Assembly: GCA_025354385.1 (NCBI GenBank)
Contig: JANXMZ010000061.1
Span: 29,661-93,660 of the forward strand
Reading direction: 5' to 3'
DNA from: Bacteroidota bacterium
GTDB lineage: Bacteria > Bacteroidota > Bacteroidia > NS11-12g > UBA955
DNA: 64,000 nucleotides
Position numbers and translations under genes: made by a program. Below are positions 27,211 to 35,846 of this stretch, in pieces; positions within the stretch are counted from its first letter, which is position 1; the number at the start of each line of letters is the position of its first letter. The notes beneath the pieces were generated by a model. It saw nothing but the letters and a program-made list of their open reading frames with translations, had not been told where the DNA came from and ran no database searches.

Positions 27211-28092
27211 TCATTTTTTGATACTCGGGTAAGGCACATATGCCTGATCATCTCCTTGAATCTTATCAAAGGTTTGCGCTATCCATTTTTCTTTTGCTTC
27301 CTGAAGAATTACTTTGCTACTGGATACAAAATTCCAATCAATGAAACGCTCTTCAGGTAAAGGGTCACCGCCAAAAAGATAAACAGTGGTGTTAGCAGCC
27401 ATATTAAACTGACATAATTTAGAATCGTTTGCTATGAGAATGTGCTTTGGCAAAAATGTATCACCTTCGATCTCCACACTACCCTCTAAAATATACAAGC
27501 CCACTTCGCCATATAATTCATTTCCTAACTGAATTGTTTGTTGGGTGCTACTTTTAATTTCTAACATATACAAAGGACTGTAAACGGGTACGGGCGATTT
27601 TTTACCGAATGCCTCGCCTGCAATTAATTTAAACTGAACATCGCCTTCTGTCCATGTTGGAATTTCATTTTCGTCTGTATGATGAAACGCTGGCTCCATC
27701 TGTTCTAACGCTTTTGGCAAGGCCACCCATATCTGCAATCCATGAATGTATTTTGTTGAATGTCTCAAATACTCTGGCGTTCTTTCTGAATGCACAATGC
27801 CTTTTCCTGCTGTCATCCAATTTACCTCTCCCGGTTTTATTTCCATTTGTGTACCGATAGAATCTCTGTGCATAATACTACCTTCAAATAAAAATGTGAG
27901 TGTAGACAAACCAATGTGTGGATGCGGAAGTACATCGAAATTTTCACGCTCATTTATTTTCGCAGGTCCCATGTGATCAATAAAAATAAATGGACCTACC
28001 ATTCTTTTTTGTCGGAAAGGCAATAATCTGCCGACCATAAAATTGCCGATACTTACCACTCTCTCTTCAATGATGAATTGGATATTTGACAT
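27211..28092 (-). CDS. Pirin family protein
   Basis: This 293-residue bicupin has the complete pirin metal site: H57 and H59 in H-P-H-I-G, H101 and E103 in H-S-E-R, the same spacing as in human pirin. Pirins bind iron; some bacterial ones have quercetin 2,3-dioxygenase activity, others are regulatory. It lies 14 nt downstream of an NADPH-dependent FMN reductase and is probably co-transcribed with it. Confidence 0.93.
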   Translation of the reverse strand: MSNIQFIIEERVVSIGNFMVGRLLPFRQKRMVGPFIFIDHMGPAKINERENFDVLPHPHIGLSTLTFLFEGSIMHRDSIGTQMEIKPGEVNWMTAGKGIVHSERTPEYLRHSTKYIHGLQIWVALPKALEQMEPAFHHTDENEIPTWTEGDVQFKLIAGEAFGKKSPVPVYSPLYMLEIKSSTQQTIQLGNELYGEVGLYILEGSVEIEGDTFLPKHILIANDSKLCQFNMAANTTVYLFGGDPLPEERFIDWNFVSSSKVILQEAKEKWIAQTFDKIQGDDQAYVPYPSIKK

Positions 28093-28106
28093 CGCGTATT
28101 ATAAAA

Positions 28107-28673
28107 TTATTGAACTGGTTTCATTTTCTCTGAAGCCTGCATGCACCATAACAACTCATTAATAAAACCAACAGCCCGTTTATCCATACCTGCTTTGTCT
28201 GTGGGATTTCCATCGTCATCAAATGACTCTTGAACTTTTGGCACTGGGAACATGGCTGGAACTGTCCATGCACGAATTTTCCATAGAGAAAATTGCAAGG
28301 ATGTAATCACCTGACTGCCCCCAAAAATACCGTTTGAAGCTGTAGATATTGCCACTGGTTTTCTATGCCATTCGTCGTACAAAAGATCTACCACATTTTT
28401 TAAAGCGGCAGGATAACCCCCATTGTATTCTGGTGTAACAATGATAACCCCATTGGCCACCTTTATTTTTTCTGCAAATGCAATTACTTCTGGTGTTGGG
28501 TTGGTTTGAAATTTTAACCGCTCATTGAAAACAGGAAATTGATATTCATTCAAATCTAGAATCTCCACAGTTGCCAAATTATTCTCTACTATGTATTTTT
28601 TTAAATAAAGTGCAACTTTATGACTTTGGCGACTGATGCGGACACTGGCGGATATTATACTGATGTGATACAT
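28107..28673 (-). CDS. NADPH-dependent FMN reductase (ChrR/YieF-like)
   Basis: This 188-residue flavodoxin-fold protein has S-A-S-V-R near the N-terminus (FMN phosphate loop, G/S-S-x-R type) and P-E-Y-N-G-G-Y-P-A-A-L-K-N-V-V-D, the family signature. It reduces quinones, chromate or azo compounds with NAD(P)H. It lies first in a two-gene unit with pirin, a pairing seen in several bacteria under electrophile or quinone stress control. Confidence 0.9.
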   Translation of the reverse strand: MYHISIISASVRISRQSHKVALYLKKYIVENNLATVEILDLNEYQFPVFNERLKFQTNPTPEVIAFAEKIKVANGVIIVTPEYNGGYPAALKNVVDLLYDEWHRKPVAISTASNGIFGGSQVITSLQFSLWKIRAWTVPAMFPVPKVQESFDDDGNPTDKAGMDKRAVGFINELLWCMQASEKMKPVQ

Positions 28674-28915
28674 GATTTTTTAGGGATAAAATTACTACTA
28701 TTTTAAACACTTCCGAAAAAAATCACGTAAAAACAGAAAACATTCACACCAAATCTGTAAATTTTTCGGTATGAACGTTTAACCTATTAACAAATCATTG
28801 GCAACATTTCAAAAAACTATCCTATGAACTCTCGCCTGTATCCTTTTAAACATATTATGTAACGCAAATATATCCTCATTAAGTTGAGACGAAAAACAGG
28901 CACTATTTATTTACA

Positions 28916-29917
28916 TTAGTACAACTTATATCCAAAGCTTATATATAACATATGTCCAGATACATTTTCAGAGGTGTTGTAATTAATTCTTGTGAAACCA
29001 GGGGAATAGGATACTTGAAGTGAATACCTCTTATTTGTTAAGCGAAAAGCAGGCTGAAATAATAACTGAGCGTTTGTAGAGGAGGAAAATCCTTTATTGT
29101 TTTTTAAATTACCCCCATAATTGTAATTAATTCTTGTAGAATTAAAACCAATGCCTATATTTAAGCCAAAAGCCAACTGATATTTATCTTTTATAATATT
29201 TCTCTCAACTAATAATGGCAGCAATAATTGATAAGCATTGGTTACCGCTTTATAATTCCCTGAACTTTCTGAAAGCACACTATCCGGATAAATTTTAATT
29301 GCGTTATTTACAATTGCATATTTCACATCAGTAGAATGAAAATCACCATTGCTTCTATATTTCGAAAATCTAAATCTTGATCCAGTAACAAGACGGTATG
29401 GGGTTGTGCCTATTGGACGGGATTTTTCTTTAATCGTAAACCCAAAGGAAAAGCCTGCATTAACACGCTTAGGTGTTATTTTAATAAAATTGGCGGGATT
29501 AGAACTGATGGAACTACCAATAGCATATACATAACCATAAGATGTATCTGTAGTAGTGTTTTTGGATAATCCAACCAAAGTTGCTAATCCAAAATTTATT
29601 TCATTGAACCAACTAATTCTATTTTTAGACAACTCATTCCTATTGGTATTGGGTGCTGCAATGGTATTGAATTTGGAAGTCTTGCCAATACTTATTTGTA
29701 TAATGCTATTGGAGTCTTCCAAATTAAGGGTTATTTTATTGCCCATTTTAGGCATAGGTACTGATATGAATTCTCCACCAATATTTATTTTAATGGTGTC
29801 CAATGTCGATGTTTGCGCTTTAACATTGATGCCTACAAAATACATAGCAATAATTGCAACATAACTAATTAATGGTTTGTAATTCATTTCTTGTGATATT
29901 TTTATTGACGTATTCAT
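28916..29917 (-). CDS. Outer-membrane beta-barrel protein of a sigma/anti-sigma operon
   Basis: The predicted signal peptide starts at an internal Met (codon 11, nt 29887): M-N-Y-K-P-L-I-S-Y-V ending V-K-A-Q, so 29887 is the likelier start. Alternating hydrophobic strands and a C-terminal Y-I-S-F-G-Y-K-L-Y ending in an aromatic residue suggest an eight-to-twelve-strand barrel. It follows the predicted anti-sigma gene by 2 nt. It is probably a target or sensor linked to the ECF system. Confidence 0.72.
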   Translation of the reverse strand: MNTSIKISQEMNYKPLISYVAIIAMYFVGINVKAQTSTLDTIKINIGGEFISVPMPKMGNKITLNLEDSNSIIQISIGKTSKFNTIAAPNTNRNELSKNRISWFNEINFGLATLVGLSKNTTTDTSYGYVYAIGSSISSNPANFIKITPKRVNAGFSFGFTIKEKSRPIGTTPYRLVTGSRFRFSKYRSNGDFHSTDVKYAIVNNAIKIYPDSVLSESSGNYKAVTNAYQLLLPLLVERNIIKDKYQLAFGLNIGIGFNSTRINYNYGGNLKNNKGFSSSTNAQLLFQPAFRLTNKRYSLQVSYSPGFTRINYNTSENVSGHMLYISFGYKLY

Positions 29918-29919
29918 TT

Positions 29920-30753
29920 TTAATTTGATAAGGTAAGCACCAAGATAGAACGATCTTGGGCGGTGTATTCAATGTATGTTTTTTGTGTATTGGAATCTTT
30001 AATAACCCTTGATTTCGGATTGTCTAAAAATTTCGAAAGTGTAATACCATCTTTGTGCTGAAGAATATCCAACATGGTGTAACGCTTTTCTGAATAGGCA
30101 AAATCTGTGTTAGGCAAACCGTCCATTGTTTCTTCTTTTATAGTAATCTTATACTTTGGCTGAGGCTTATTTACTAGTTTTACAAACACTTCAGAATCGC
30201 GTTTTAAAACTGGTTCTTGCACCACCAGAGGTCGGCTAATAGTATCCTCAACACTATTAATCTGCGAGATGGTTTGAGGCGTATTTAATTTTACAAAATC
30301 GCATTCTGATTTATCTTGAACTTTCTGTTGGTCATTTACCACCTTTATTTTTTCGATTGTAGAATGAGGTAAGGAATTGGTAGGATTTGTTTGAACCGTA
30401 TTGACAATGTCGACTTTTTTAATATTTGTAATATTAGTATTAAGAACAGCGTAAACACCAATGAGCAATATTAAACCGGCAGCTATAGAAACGGGCCACC
30501 ACATAGTTATAAGGGTGCCTTTTTTTTCCTCTGCCTGTATCAAACTTTCCAAAAATTCGGCTTCTTGATTTTTTAGTAAGTCTGTGCTTTCGGAGTAAAT
30601 TGTTTTACTCCACTGTTGCCACTCAAAATTCAAAAAAACATCTGCATGAATTTGATCCAACAGATTTTCTCTTACTTCTTTCGAATAATTATTCTCAAGT
30701 ATATTGAACATAATTTCTTCGTAATTGTTGCTGTTAATAATTACTTTTTTCAT
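29920..30753 (-). CDS. Probable membrane-bound anti-sigma factor
   Basis: This 277-residue protein has a soluble N-terminal part, a single transmembrane helix (about residues 86-106, W-W-P-V-S-I-A-A-G-L-I-L-L-I-G) and a long periplasmic tail rich in Ser/Thr/Val. Its start overlaps the end of the ECF sigma gene by 4 nt. Position and single-helix layout are the reason for the call; I see no zinc-binding H-x3-C-x2-C motif. Confidence 0.65.
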   Translation of the reverse strand: MKKVIINSNNYEEIMFNILENNYSKEVRENLLDQIHADVFLNFEWQQWSKTIYSESTDLLKNQEAEFLESLIQAEEKKGTLITMWWPVSIAAGLILLIGVYAVLNTNITNIKKVDIVNTVQTNPTNSLPHSTIEKIKVVNDQQKVQDKSECDFVKLNTPQTISQINSVEDTISRPLVVQEPVLKRDSEVFVKLVNKPQPKYKITIKEETMDGLPNTDFAYSEKRYTMLDILQHKDGITLSKFLDNPKSRVIKDSNTQKTYIEYTAQDRSILVLTLSN

Positions 30754-31238
30754 ATCGCTTCCATGGCTGTTATAGTTTCCTTTAATATTTTTCTTGCTCT
30801 GAATAGATAGACTTTTACCTGACTTTCGTTCAACCCTGTTATCTCTTCAATTTCCTTATAGTTATAACCTTCCAAATCCCTCAACAAAATAAGGGTTCTT
30901 TGCATTTCTGGAATCCGTTCAAGCGCTGTCTTCAACAACTCTTTATTCATAAAAGAGTTTTCAAAATGAACCGTATCGGTGATGCTTTCGTGTTGCTCAT
31001 TTAATTCACTTTCATTTTTTACTTTTCTGAAAACGTCCATGCATTTTCTGTAGGCAATTGTGAAAAGGTATTGTTTGGCTTTTGTGTTGTCGAATTGTTG
31101 GCGGTTATTCCATAATGCTAAGAAGGTATCTTGAACCACATCTTTGGCAAGGTCTAAATTATTGAGATTCCTATTGGCGAATCTTAATAAATGTGGACTC
31201 CATTGCCTTACGATGCTGTTGTATTCAGATATATTCAA
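30750..31238 (-). CDS. ECF RNA polymerase sigma factor
   Basis: This 162-residue protein has sigma region 2 (D-L-A-K-D-V-V-Q-D-T-F-L-A-L-W, near residues 29-43) and sigma region 4 (L-L-R-D-L-E-G-Y-N-Y-K-E-I-E-E-I-T-G-L-N-E-S-Q-V-K, near 118-142). It heads the operon with the anti-sigma and barrel genes. This three-gene arrangement implies cell-envelope signalling; the signal is unknown. Confidence 0.92.
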   Translation of the reverse strand: MNISEYNSIVRQWSPHLLRFANRNLNNLDLAKDVVQDTFLALWNNRQQFDNTKAKQYLFTIAYRKCMDVFRKVKNESELNEQHESITDTVHFENSFMNKELLKTALERIPEMQRTLILLRDLEGYNYKEIEEITGLNESQVKVYLFRARKILKETITAMEAI

Positions 31239-31450
31239 TGCTGATTGCTGGATTTATAGATGATTCGCATAACGGATATTAAAAGTTACACTTAGTATAA
31301 AAATAAATTTAGTAAATAAAATATTGTACAATAATGAAACAGTTATTATGAAATACAAATTTGATTTTTTTTAAACAGTCCCTTCAATTTTAGTAATAAA
31401 TTTAAAAAGTAATGGTGAACCCTAATAGAGACTTCCACTTCCTTTCAGTC

Positions 31451-31476
31451 ACATCACGGGTCGCACCCCGTGATGT
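31451..31476. repeat. Perfect 10-bp hairpin
   Basis: ACATCACGGG and CCCGTGATGT separated by TCGCAC. It is the first of four hairpins in the 516-nt gap 31239-31754; no gene is seen there. No T run follows. Confidence 0.7.
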
Positions 31477-31499
31477 AAAAGCCAACTAATAGTTATGAA

Positions 31500-31528
31500 A
31501 AAAGCCCGAAAATTTGATTTCGGCTTTT
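31500..31528. terminator. Hairpin with A/T tails, possible bidirectional terminator
   Basis: AAAAGCC(C)GAAA pairs with TTTCGGCTTTT, one bulged C. Confidence 0.5.
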
Positions 31529-31598
31529 GCTAACACGGGGTGGAGGCAATGGGCAGAATGTCGAACTTCTAAGGGCATTCAGTTTAATTGAAAATACT

Positions 31599-31644
31599 GC
31601 CCTGTGTTAGTGCCCCTCGCAACACTCGGGGCACAACACAGGGC
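31599..31644. repeat. Strong 17-bp bulged hairpin
   Basis: GCCCTGTGTT (31599) pairs with AACACAGGGC (31635), and after one bulged A the inner GTGCCCC pairs with GGGGCAC; loop 11 nt. The left arm can also pair with CTAACACGGG at about 31530, giving an alternative fold. Confidence 0.7.
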
Positions 31645-31653
31645 AACTAAAAC

Positions 31654-31678
31654 AAAAAATCCCGCTTTTTGCGGGATT
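31654..31678 (-). terminator. Terminator of the 31755-33344 gene
   Basis: AATCCCGC-aaaaa-GCGGGATT on the minus strand followed by TTTT, 77 nt beyond the stop. Confidence 0.8.
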
Positions 31679-31754
31679 ATGTTTTAGTAAGTGGACCTAA
31701 TGTGTCAAATGTCGAACCTTTGGGATGAATGTAATTACATTAAAAAAACATAAT

Positions 31755-33344
31755 TTATTGAAAATAAAGTACTCGAATTGCGTTGACATTTAAAGACTCG
31801 AATTTGAAATATAAGTAACCTTTTATATTTTGTGGTATCTTAATTTCTAACTTATCTATTTTATCATATGTTTGTTCATACACCATCTGACCAATGGCAT
31901 TATATACTTTTAATTTCCCTGATTCTTGCTTTGAAAATGCAACAAACACATTCCCTCTTGATGGATTTGGATAAATTAAGAATGGAAATTCATTTTGATA
32001 AGTTTGTTTTATTGCTGTGGAATGGGCAATAGGGTCCCAATTTTTCATAAGCACTGTATCAAAACTATTAAGGTTAATTAATTTGAAACTATCAATTGTT
32101 CCTTTACACTTATAGTCATAAAGTTTTGTTGGCACTTTTGATGTTACCAAATTTAGGGAATTATCAAACTTGGCCAATTCATAGGCAATGTCATAATCAT
32201 TTTTATACTTATGCATCAGTACTAGTAGATGTCCATCGGAGGTATTAATTGCATCATTAAAGTGATATTTATAGTTAGCTGTATCACCATAACTCATCTT
32301 TTTAAGTTCATTGAAATTAGTGTCTACGATATAAAACTCAACTTCATTATTACCAGTTATAAAATAATCGTTCCAAGGTTCATAATTGACAATTGCGATA
32401 AATTTTTGTTCATCTATTTTTTTCAAGTACTCTATAGCCTCTACTCCATAACCATCACCTCTTCTAACATGGCCCATATCTTTATAATCTATTCTTTTTA
32501 AATTGCTATCATATTTAACAAAGACCATAGGATAAGCTATATCATTTCTAATTCCGGGAAATACTCCCCCAGAAATGAGATTTTCATTAGATAAAAATAT
32601 AGGTGATGCCAATATTATAGGATGAGTGTTTGGAATCTCAAAAGGTTTAAAATATTGTATTTTAAATTTAGATAATGTACTATCATATTCTATTTGAGAA
32701 GACCCTAAATCATAATTTGTAGAATCTGGTTTAACTCTGAAGGCCCATGAATCAAAATTATAAAATTTTCCATTGTAATTTAATGTCTTTTTATAAAGAG
32801 GTTCTGCTGGTATTCTGTATTGTTTATCAAATTTTTTAGTTACAAAATTAAAAATACCAAGATGAGAATATAAGAATTCACCAGTTCTATAAGAATTTCC
32901 AGATTGAACAATAAGCAATTTTCCATTACCCAATTCTGAAACATCATTTACCCAACTTGAAGATTCAATTCGAAAAATGGTCCCCCATTCTTGCTCTCCA
33001 CATGGATTTAGTTTACAAAGAAATCCATCGCCCCAAATTGGGTCAAATAAATAACTTATTCCATATACAAAATACCCACCATCACTCGCTTGTTTAAAAC
33101 TTAGATAATTTACTTCTACTTTTGAATTAAAACCTCTGGTCCATAATACCTTACCATTGGCATCCATTTTAAAAATATCAGGAATGGTATCATGCCCGCC
33201 AGTTATTAAAATACCACTATCATATGAATTCTCAATTCTAAAGGGGTAGCAGTCTGCTTGACCAGATGGTTTAAAGGTTAGGGGAAATTGAGCATAAATT
33301 TCCCCTAACATCAAATTAGTAACTATAAAGATTAATTTTTTCAA
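31755..33344 (-). CDS. Secreted beta-propeller-like protein with T9SS domain
   Basis: This 529-residue protein starts at TTG (33344) with a clear signal peptide (M-K-K-L-I-F-I-V ending I-Y-A-Q). The body has repeats of the type S-D-G-G-Y-F-V-Y-G and W-x-x-x-F (delta-60-like propeller). It ends with a T9SS sorting domain starting I-Y-P-N-P. The TTG overlaps the TGA of a truncated upstream T9SS gene (TTGA), so it was the second gene of an operon. The function is unknown. Confidence 0.75.
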   Translation of the reverse strand: MKKLIFIVTNLMLGEIYAQFPLTFKPSGQADCYPFRIENSYDSGILITGGHDTIPDIFKMDANGKVLWTRGFNSKVEVNYLSFKQASDGGYFVYGISYLFDPIWGDGFLCKLNPCGEQEWGTIFRIESSSWVNDVSELGNGKLLIVQSGNSYRTGEFLYSHLGIFNFVTKKFDKQYRIPAEPLYKKTLNYNGKFYNFDSWAFRVKPDSTNYDLGSSQIEYDSTLSKFKIQYFKPFEIPNTHPIILASPIFLSNENLISGGVFPGIRNDIAYPMVFVKYDSNLKRIDYKDMGHVRRGDGYGVEAIEYLKKIDEQKFIAIVNYEPWNDYFITGNNEVEFYIVDTNFNELKKMSYGDTANYKYHFNDAINTSDGHLLVLMHKYKNDYDIAYELAKFDNSLNLVTSKVPTKLYDYKCKGTIDSFKLINLNSFDTVLMKNWDPIAHSTAIKQTYQNEFPFLIYPNPSRGNVFVAFSKQESGKLKVYNAIGQMVYEQTYDKIDKLEIKIPQNIKGYLYFKFESLNVNAIRVLYFQ

Positions 33345-33622
33345 TTTCTTACTAAAAAAACATACTTCAATAATATACCATTAGTACTAATTAAACAAAA
33401 ATAATATCCATTACTCAATAATGAGGTATTTATTGATAAGACATTATTGCCAGTTGTAACCATTTGATTGGATTTAATTTGACTTATGCCATTGAAATCA
33501 ACAAGTTCAATGTCAACTGTAGAGATACTTGCTTCATTATTATCAATTGATATATTTAAAGTATTATGAAATGGATTTGGACTAAAGCTTGCGCGGTAAA
33601 TAACATAGACTTCATTTAGGCG
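33341..33622 (-). pseudogene. 5'-truncated remnant of a T9SS-secreted protein (sorting domain only)
   Basis: Ninety-three codons in one open frame on the minus strand read R-L-N-E-V-Y-V-I-Y-R-A-S-F-S-P-N-P-F-H-N and on to a TGA at 33341. The S-P-N-P and later L-S-I-N-T-S-L-L-S-N-G-Y-Y are a T9SS sorting domain. Upstream of 33622 homology stops and there is no start codon or signal peptide. The coding remnant ends exactly where a recombinase remnant on the other strand begins. Confidence 0.8.
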
Positions 33623-34050
33623 AAAAAAAAGAGGAAATAGATATTCTTAGTAAAAAACTTGAAGATAATAATAAGTCAATTGAAAAGTTAGAAATTAGAT
33701 TTATATATGAGGAAATCAATAAAGAACTTTACGAGAAATACACAGAAAAACTTAAGGAAGAAAACAAAGAAATTTCTCAAAAAATTGCACAAAGTCCCAT
33801 CAATGTGTCTAACCTCGAAAAGGCAGCATCAGATGCACTCGAATTTTGTTCAAGACTCCCACATTTGTGGAGTTCTAGCGATATCCAACTAAAAAGAAAA
33901 ATTCAAACTTTCGTATTTCCTTCGGGTATATTATTTCATGAGGAAAAAAGTGAGTGTCGAACCAAGGAAATAAATCCACTCATCTCTTACATACAAGATG
34001 TAGCAATGGATTTCACGGATAAAAAAAAAAGGACACATCGATTAATTTGT
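33622..34050 (+). pseudogene. 3' fragment of a serine recombinase (site-specific integrase/resolvase family)
   Basis: The + frame from 33622 has no start and gives a charged coiled coil (E-E-I-D-I-L-S-K-K-L ... K-E-E-N-K-E-I-S-Q-K-I) followed by F-C-S-R-L-P-H-L-W, Q-T-F-V-F-P-S-G-I-L-F-H-E-E-K-S-E-C-R-T-K-E-I-N. This is the C-terminal coiled coil and tail of large serine recombinases of Bacteroidota. The catalytic N-terminal domain is missing. The frame runs through a terminator into the tmRNA gene; the native end was probably near 34030. Confidence 0.7.
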
Positions 34051-34062
34051 GATGTGTCCCTT
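34019..34062 (-). terminator. tmRNA terminator
   Basis: On the minus strand GGACACATC ... GATGTGTCC hairpin followed by ten T, directly after the tmRNA CCA end. Confidence 0.85.
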
Positions 34063-34063
34063 T

Positions 34064-34432
34064 TGGTGGAGCTGCAGGGAGTCGAACCCTGGTCCGGAGC
34101 AGGAAATGATAACGCTTTCTACATGTTTAGTAGTAATTATTTTCGGGCGTTGAACGGTTTACCACCTACCATTTCAAAACCTTATGTCGCTTTGTAATCC
34201 ATTAAGACGCAACCGCTCCTAGTAGATATTCAGGTCTGTCGACCATCTTAACCCGGCACCGACCCAAACAAAGGCACCGAAGATGGATAGCGTTGCTTAA
34301 TCCTAGATTAGGCAGCCATTGCGAAGTTATTGTCGCCTCTTAAAATTTTGAATGTTGAGATTAAAGCGCCAGCAAACAAAGCGCTACATGCTTACATCTC
34401 AGTTGCACCGCCCGTCAATTCCAGTCAGCCCC
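34064..34432 (-). ncRNA. ssrA: tmRNA (trans-translation RNA)
   Basis: The 5' end GGGGCTG pairs with the 3' end CAGCTCC-ACCA as a 7-bp tRNA-Ala-like acceptor, and GGTTCGACTCC near the 3' end is the T-arm. The tag reading frame lies at 34308-34337 and encodes G-D-N-N-F-A-M-A-A-stop, matching the GENNYALAA-type tag of Bacteroidota. It rescues stalled ribosomes with SmpB and marks the peptide for proteolysis. A -7 element and a strong terminator flank it. Confidence 0.97.
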
Positions 34433-34464
34433 ATTGTTGATGTTTCCTAAAAAAAATAGGAGTG

Positions 34465-34472
34465 CAAAGATA
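34465..34472 (-). promoter_or_regulatory. -7 element of ssrA
   Basis: CAAAGATA reads TATCTTTG on the minus strand, about 33 nt before the mature 5' end. Confidence 0.5.
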
Positions 34473-34566
34473 CGACAATTTGATAATTTGATGGTGTGTT
34501 AATTTGATGATGTGAATACAAATTCTAATTTTAAAACAATAAAAATTTTAAAATACCTCAATTCAA

Positions 34567-34574
34567 TATCTTTG
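34567..34574 (+). promoter_or_regulatory. Bacteroidota -7 element
   Basis: TATCTTTG lies 11 nt before the ATG at 34586, implying a very short leader. Confidence 0.4.
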
Positions 34575-34585
34575 CCCTACAATTT

Positions 34586-35785
34586 ATGAATTTAAAATTC
34601 GGTATTCTTCGCGAAGAAAAATTACCTTCGGATAAACGGGTTCCTTTTACACCAGCCCAATGTGCTGCTATCAAAGATCATTTTCCATCAATTGAAATTT
34701 ATATACAACCTTCGCCCGAACGCTGCTTTGCCGACGAATTATATGCCAAAGTAGGTATTACTGTTAAAGAGGATATTAGCCACTGCGACTATCTCTTGGG
34801 CATTAAAGAAGTGCCTGCCGAAGCACTTATTCCAAATAAAAAATATTTGTTCTTTTCGCATACTATCAAAAAACAACCGCATAACAAACACCTTATGCAT
34901 GCTTTGATTCAAAAGCAAATTACGATGATAGATTATGAAACACTGCGTTGGAAAAATGGTGATCGTGTATTGGGATTTGGTCGTTTCGCAGGTATTGTAG
35001 GGGCTTATAATGGCTTACTTACTTGGGGTAAAAAATTCAATACATTCGAATTAAAACCAGCCTACCTCTGCCACGATTATGCAGAAGTGAAACGCGAATT
35101 AAAAAAATTAAAACTTTCCAATATAAAAATAATCTTGACTGGCAATGGACGCGTATCTTTAGGAGCCCTCGAATTATTAAAAGAAGCGGGTATTAAACAA
35201 GTCACCGCTGCAGATATTCTTACTAAAATATTTTCTGAACCTGTTTTTGCAGAATTATTTACCGAAAATTTATATGAACGTATTGATGGAAAACCCTATG
35301 ATAGAAGCGACTTTCACCACGACCCTACCCGTTACCGCTGTGTGTTCCGCTACTATTTGCCCTTCTGCGATTTGTTGATGAATGGTATTTATTGGGACGA
35401 CAAAATGGATCGCTTGTTTGCGGCCAATGAAACCCGCTTGCCAACTTTCAAAACTAAAGTTATTGCTGATATCAGTTGCGATATTAACGGCAGTGTGCCT
35501 ATCACTTTAAAAGACACTAAAATTACAGCCCCTGTTTTTGGATACAGTCCTACCACCATGGATGTATGTGAACCCTACCAAAATGACAGCATAGATATAA
35601 TGGCCGTTAGTAATTTACCAACAGAATTGCCCAAAGATGCCAGCGAAGGTTTCGGACAAATGTTAATAGATTATGTGATTCCTGAATTAATGAAGTCGCA
35701 TAGCCACATTATTGATGCAGCCACTATTTGCAAAGAAGGCAAACTTACCCATGATTATGAATACTTGGCTGATTATGCCTATTGA
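34586..35785 (+). CDS. Saccharopine dehydrogenase (Lys1)/alanine dehydrogenase-family NAD(P) oxidoreductase
   Basis: This 399-residue protein has an N-terminal domain opening F-G-I-L-R-E-E-K, the AlaDH/PNT start, and a Rossmann dinucleotide site near residues 180-210 (I-I-L-T-G-N-G-R-V-S-L-G-A-L-E-L-L). The V-I-A-D-I-S-C-D-I-N-G-S-V-P segment is typical of the saccharopine dehydrogenase branch. It should oxidise an amino-acid-like substrate with NAD. The exact substrate is not provable. It is probably a single gene or shares a transcript with the ABC exporter. Confidence 0.8.
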   Translation: MNLKFGILREEKLPSDKRVPFTPAQCAAIKDHFPSIEIYIQPSPERCFADELYAKVGITVKEDISHCDYLLGIKEVPAEALIPNKKYLFFSHTIKKQPHNKHLMHALIQKQITMIDYETLRWKNGDRVLGFGRFAGIVGAYNGLLTWGKKFNTFELKPAYLCHDYAEVKRELKKLKLSNIKIILTGNGRVSLGALELLKEAGIKQVTAADILTKIFSEPVFAELFTENLYERIDGKPYDRSDFHHDPTRYRCVFRYYLPFCDLLMNGIYWDDKMDRLFAANETRLPTFKTKVIADISCDINGSVPITLKDTKITAPVFGYSPTTMDVCEPYQNDSIDIMAVSNLPTELPKDASEGFGQMLIDYVIPELMKSHSHIIDAATICKEGKLTHDYEYLADYAY

Positions 35786-35846
35786 TTACTGAGCTTCATC
35801 TAAATATAATCCTATTTAATTTAAAAAAGTATTTAATTTGCCCTTT

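Noticed and set aside
31529..31610. Integron attC-like site (CTAACAC ... GTGTTAG)
   Set aside because: The core does not fit GTTRRRY, spacing is wrong and no integron integrase is present.
31439..31700. CRISPR-like array
   Set aside because: The hairpins differ from one another and there are no regular spacers or cas genes.
33805..34197. Apparent 130-residue gene
   Set aside because: Its second half is the tmRNA gene read from the wrong strand and through its terminator; only the first ~75 codons are recombinase-like, treated as a fragment.
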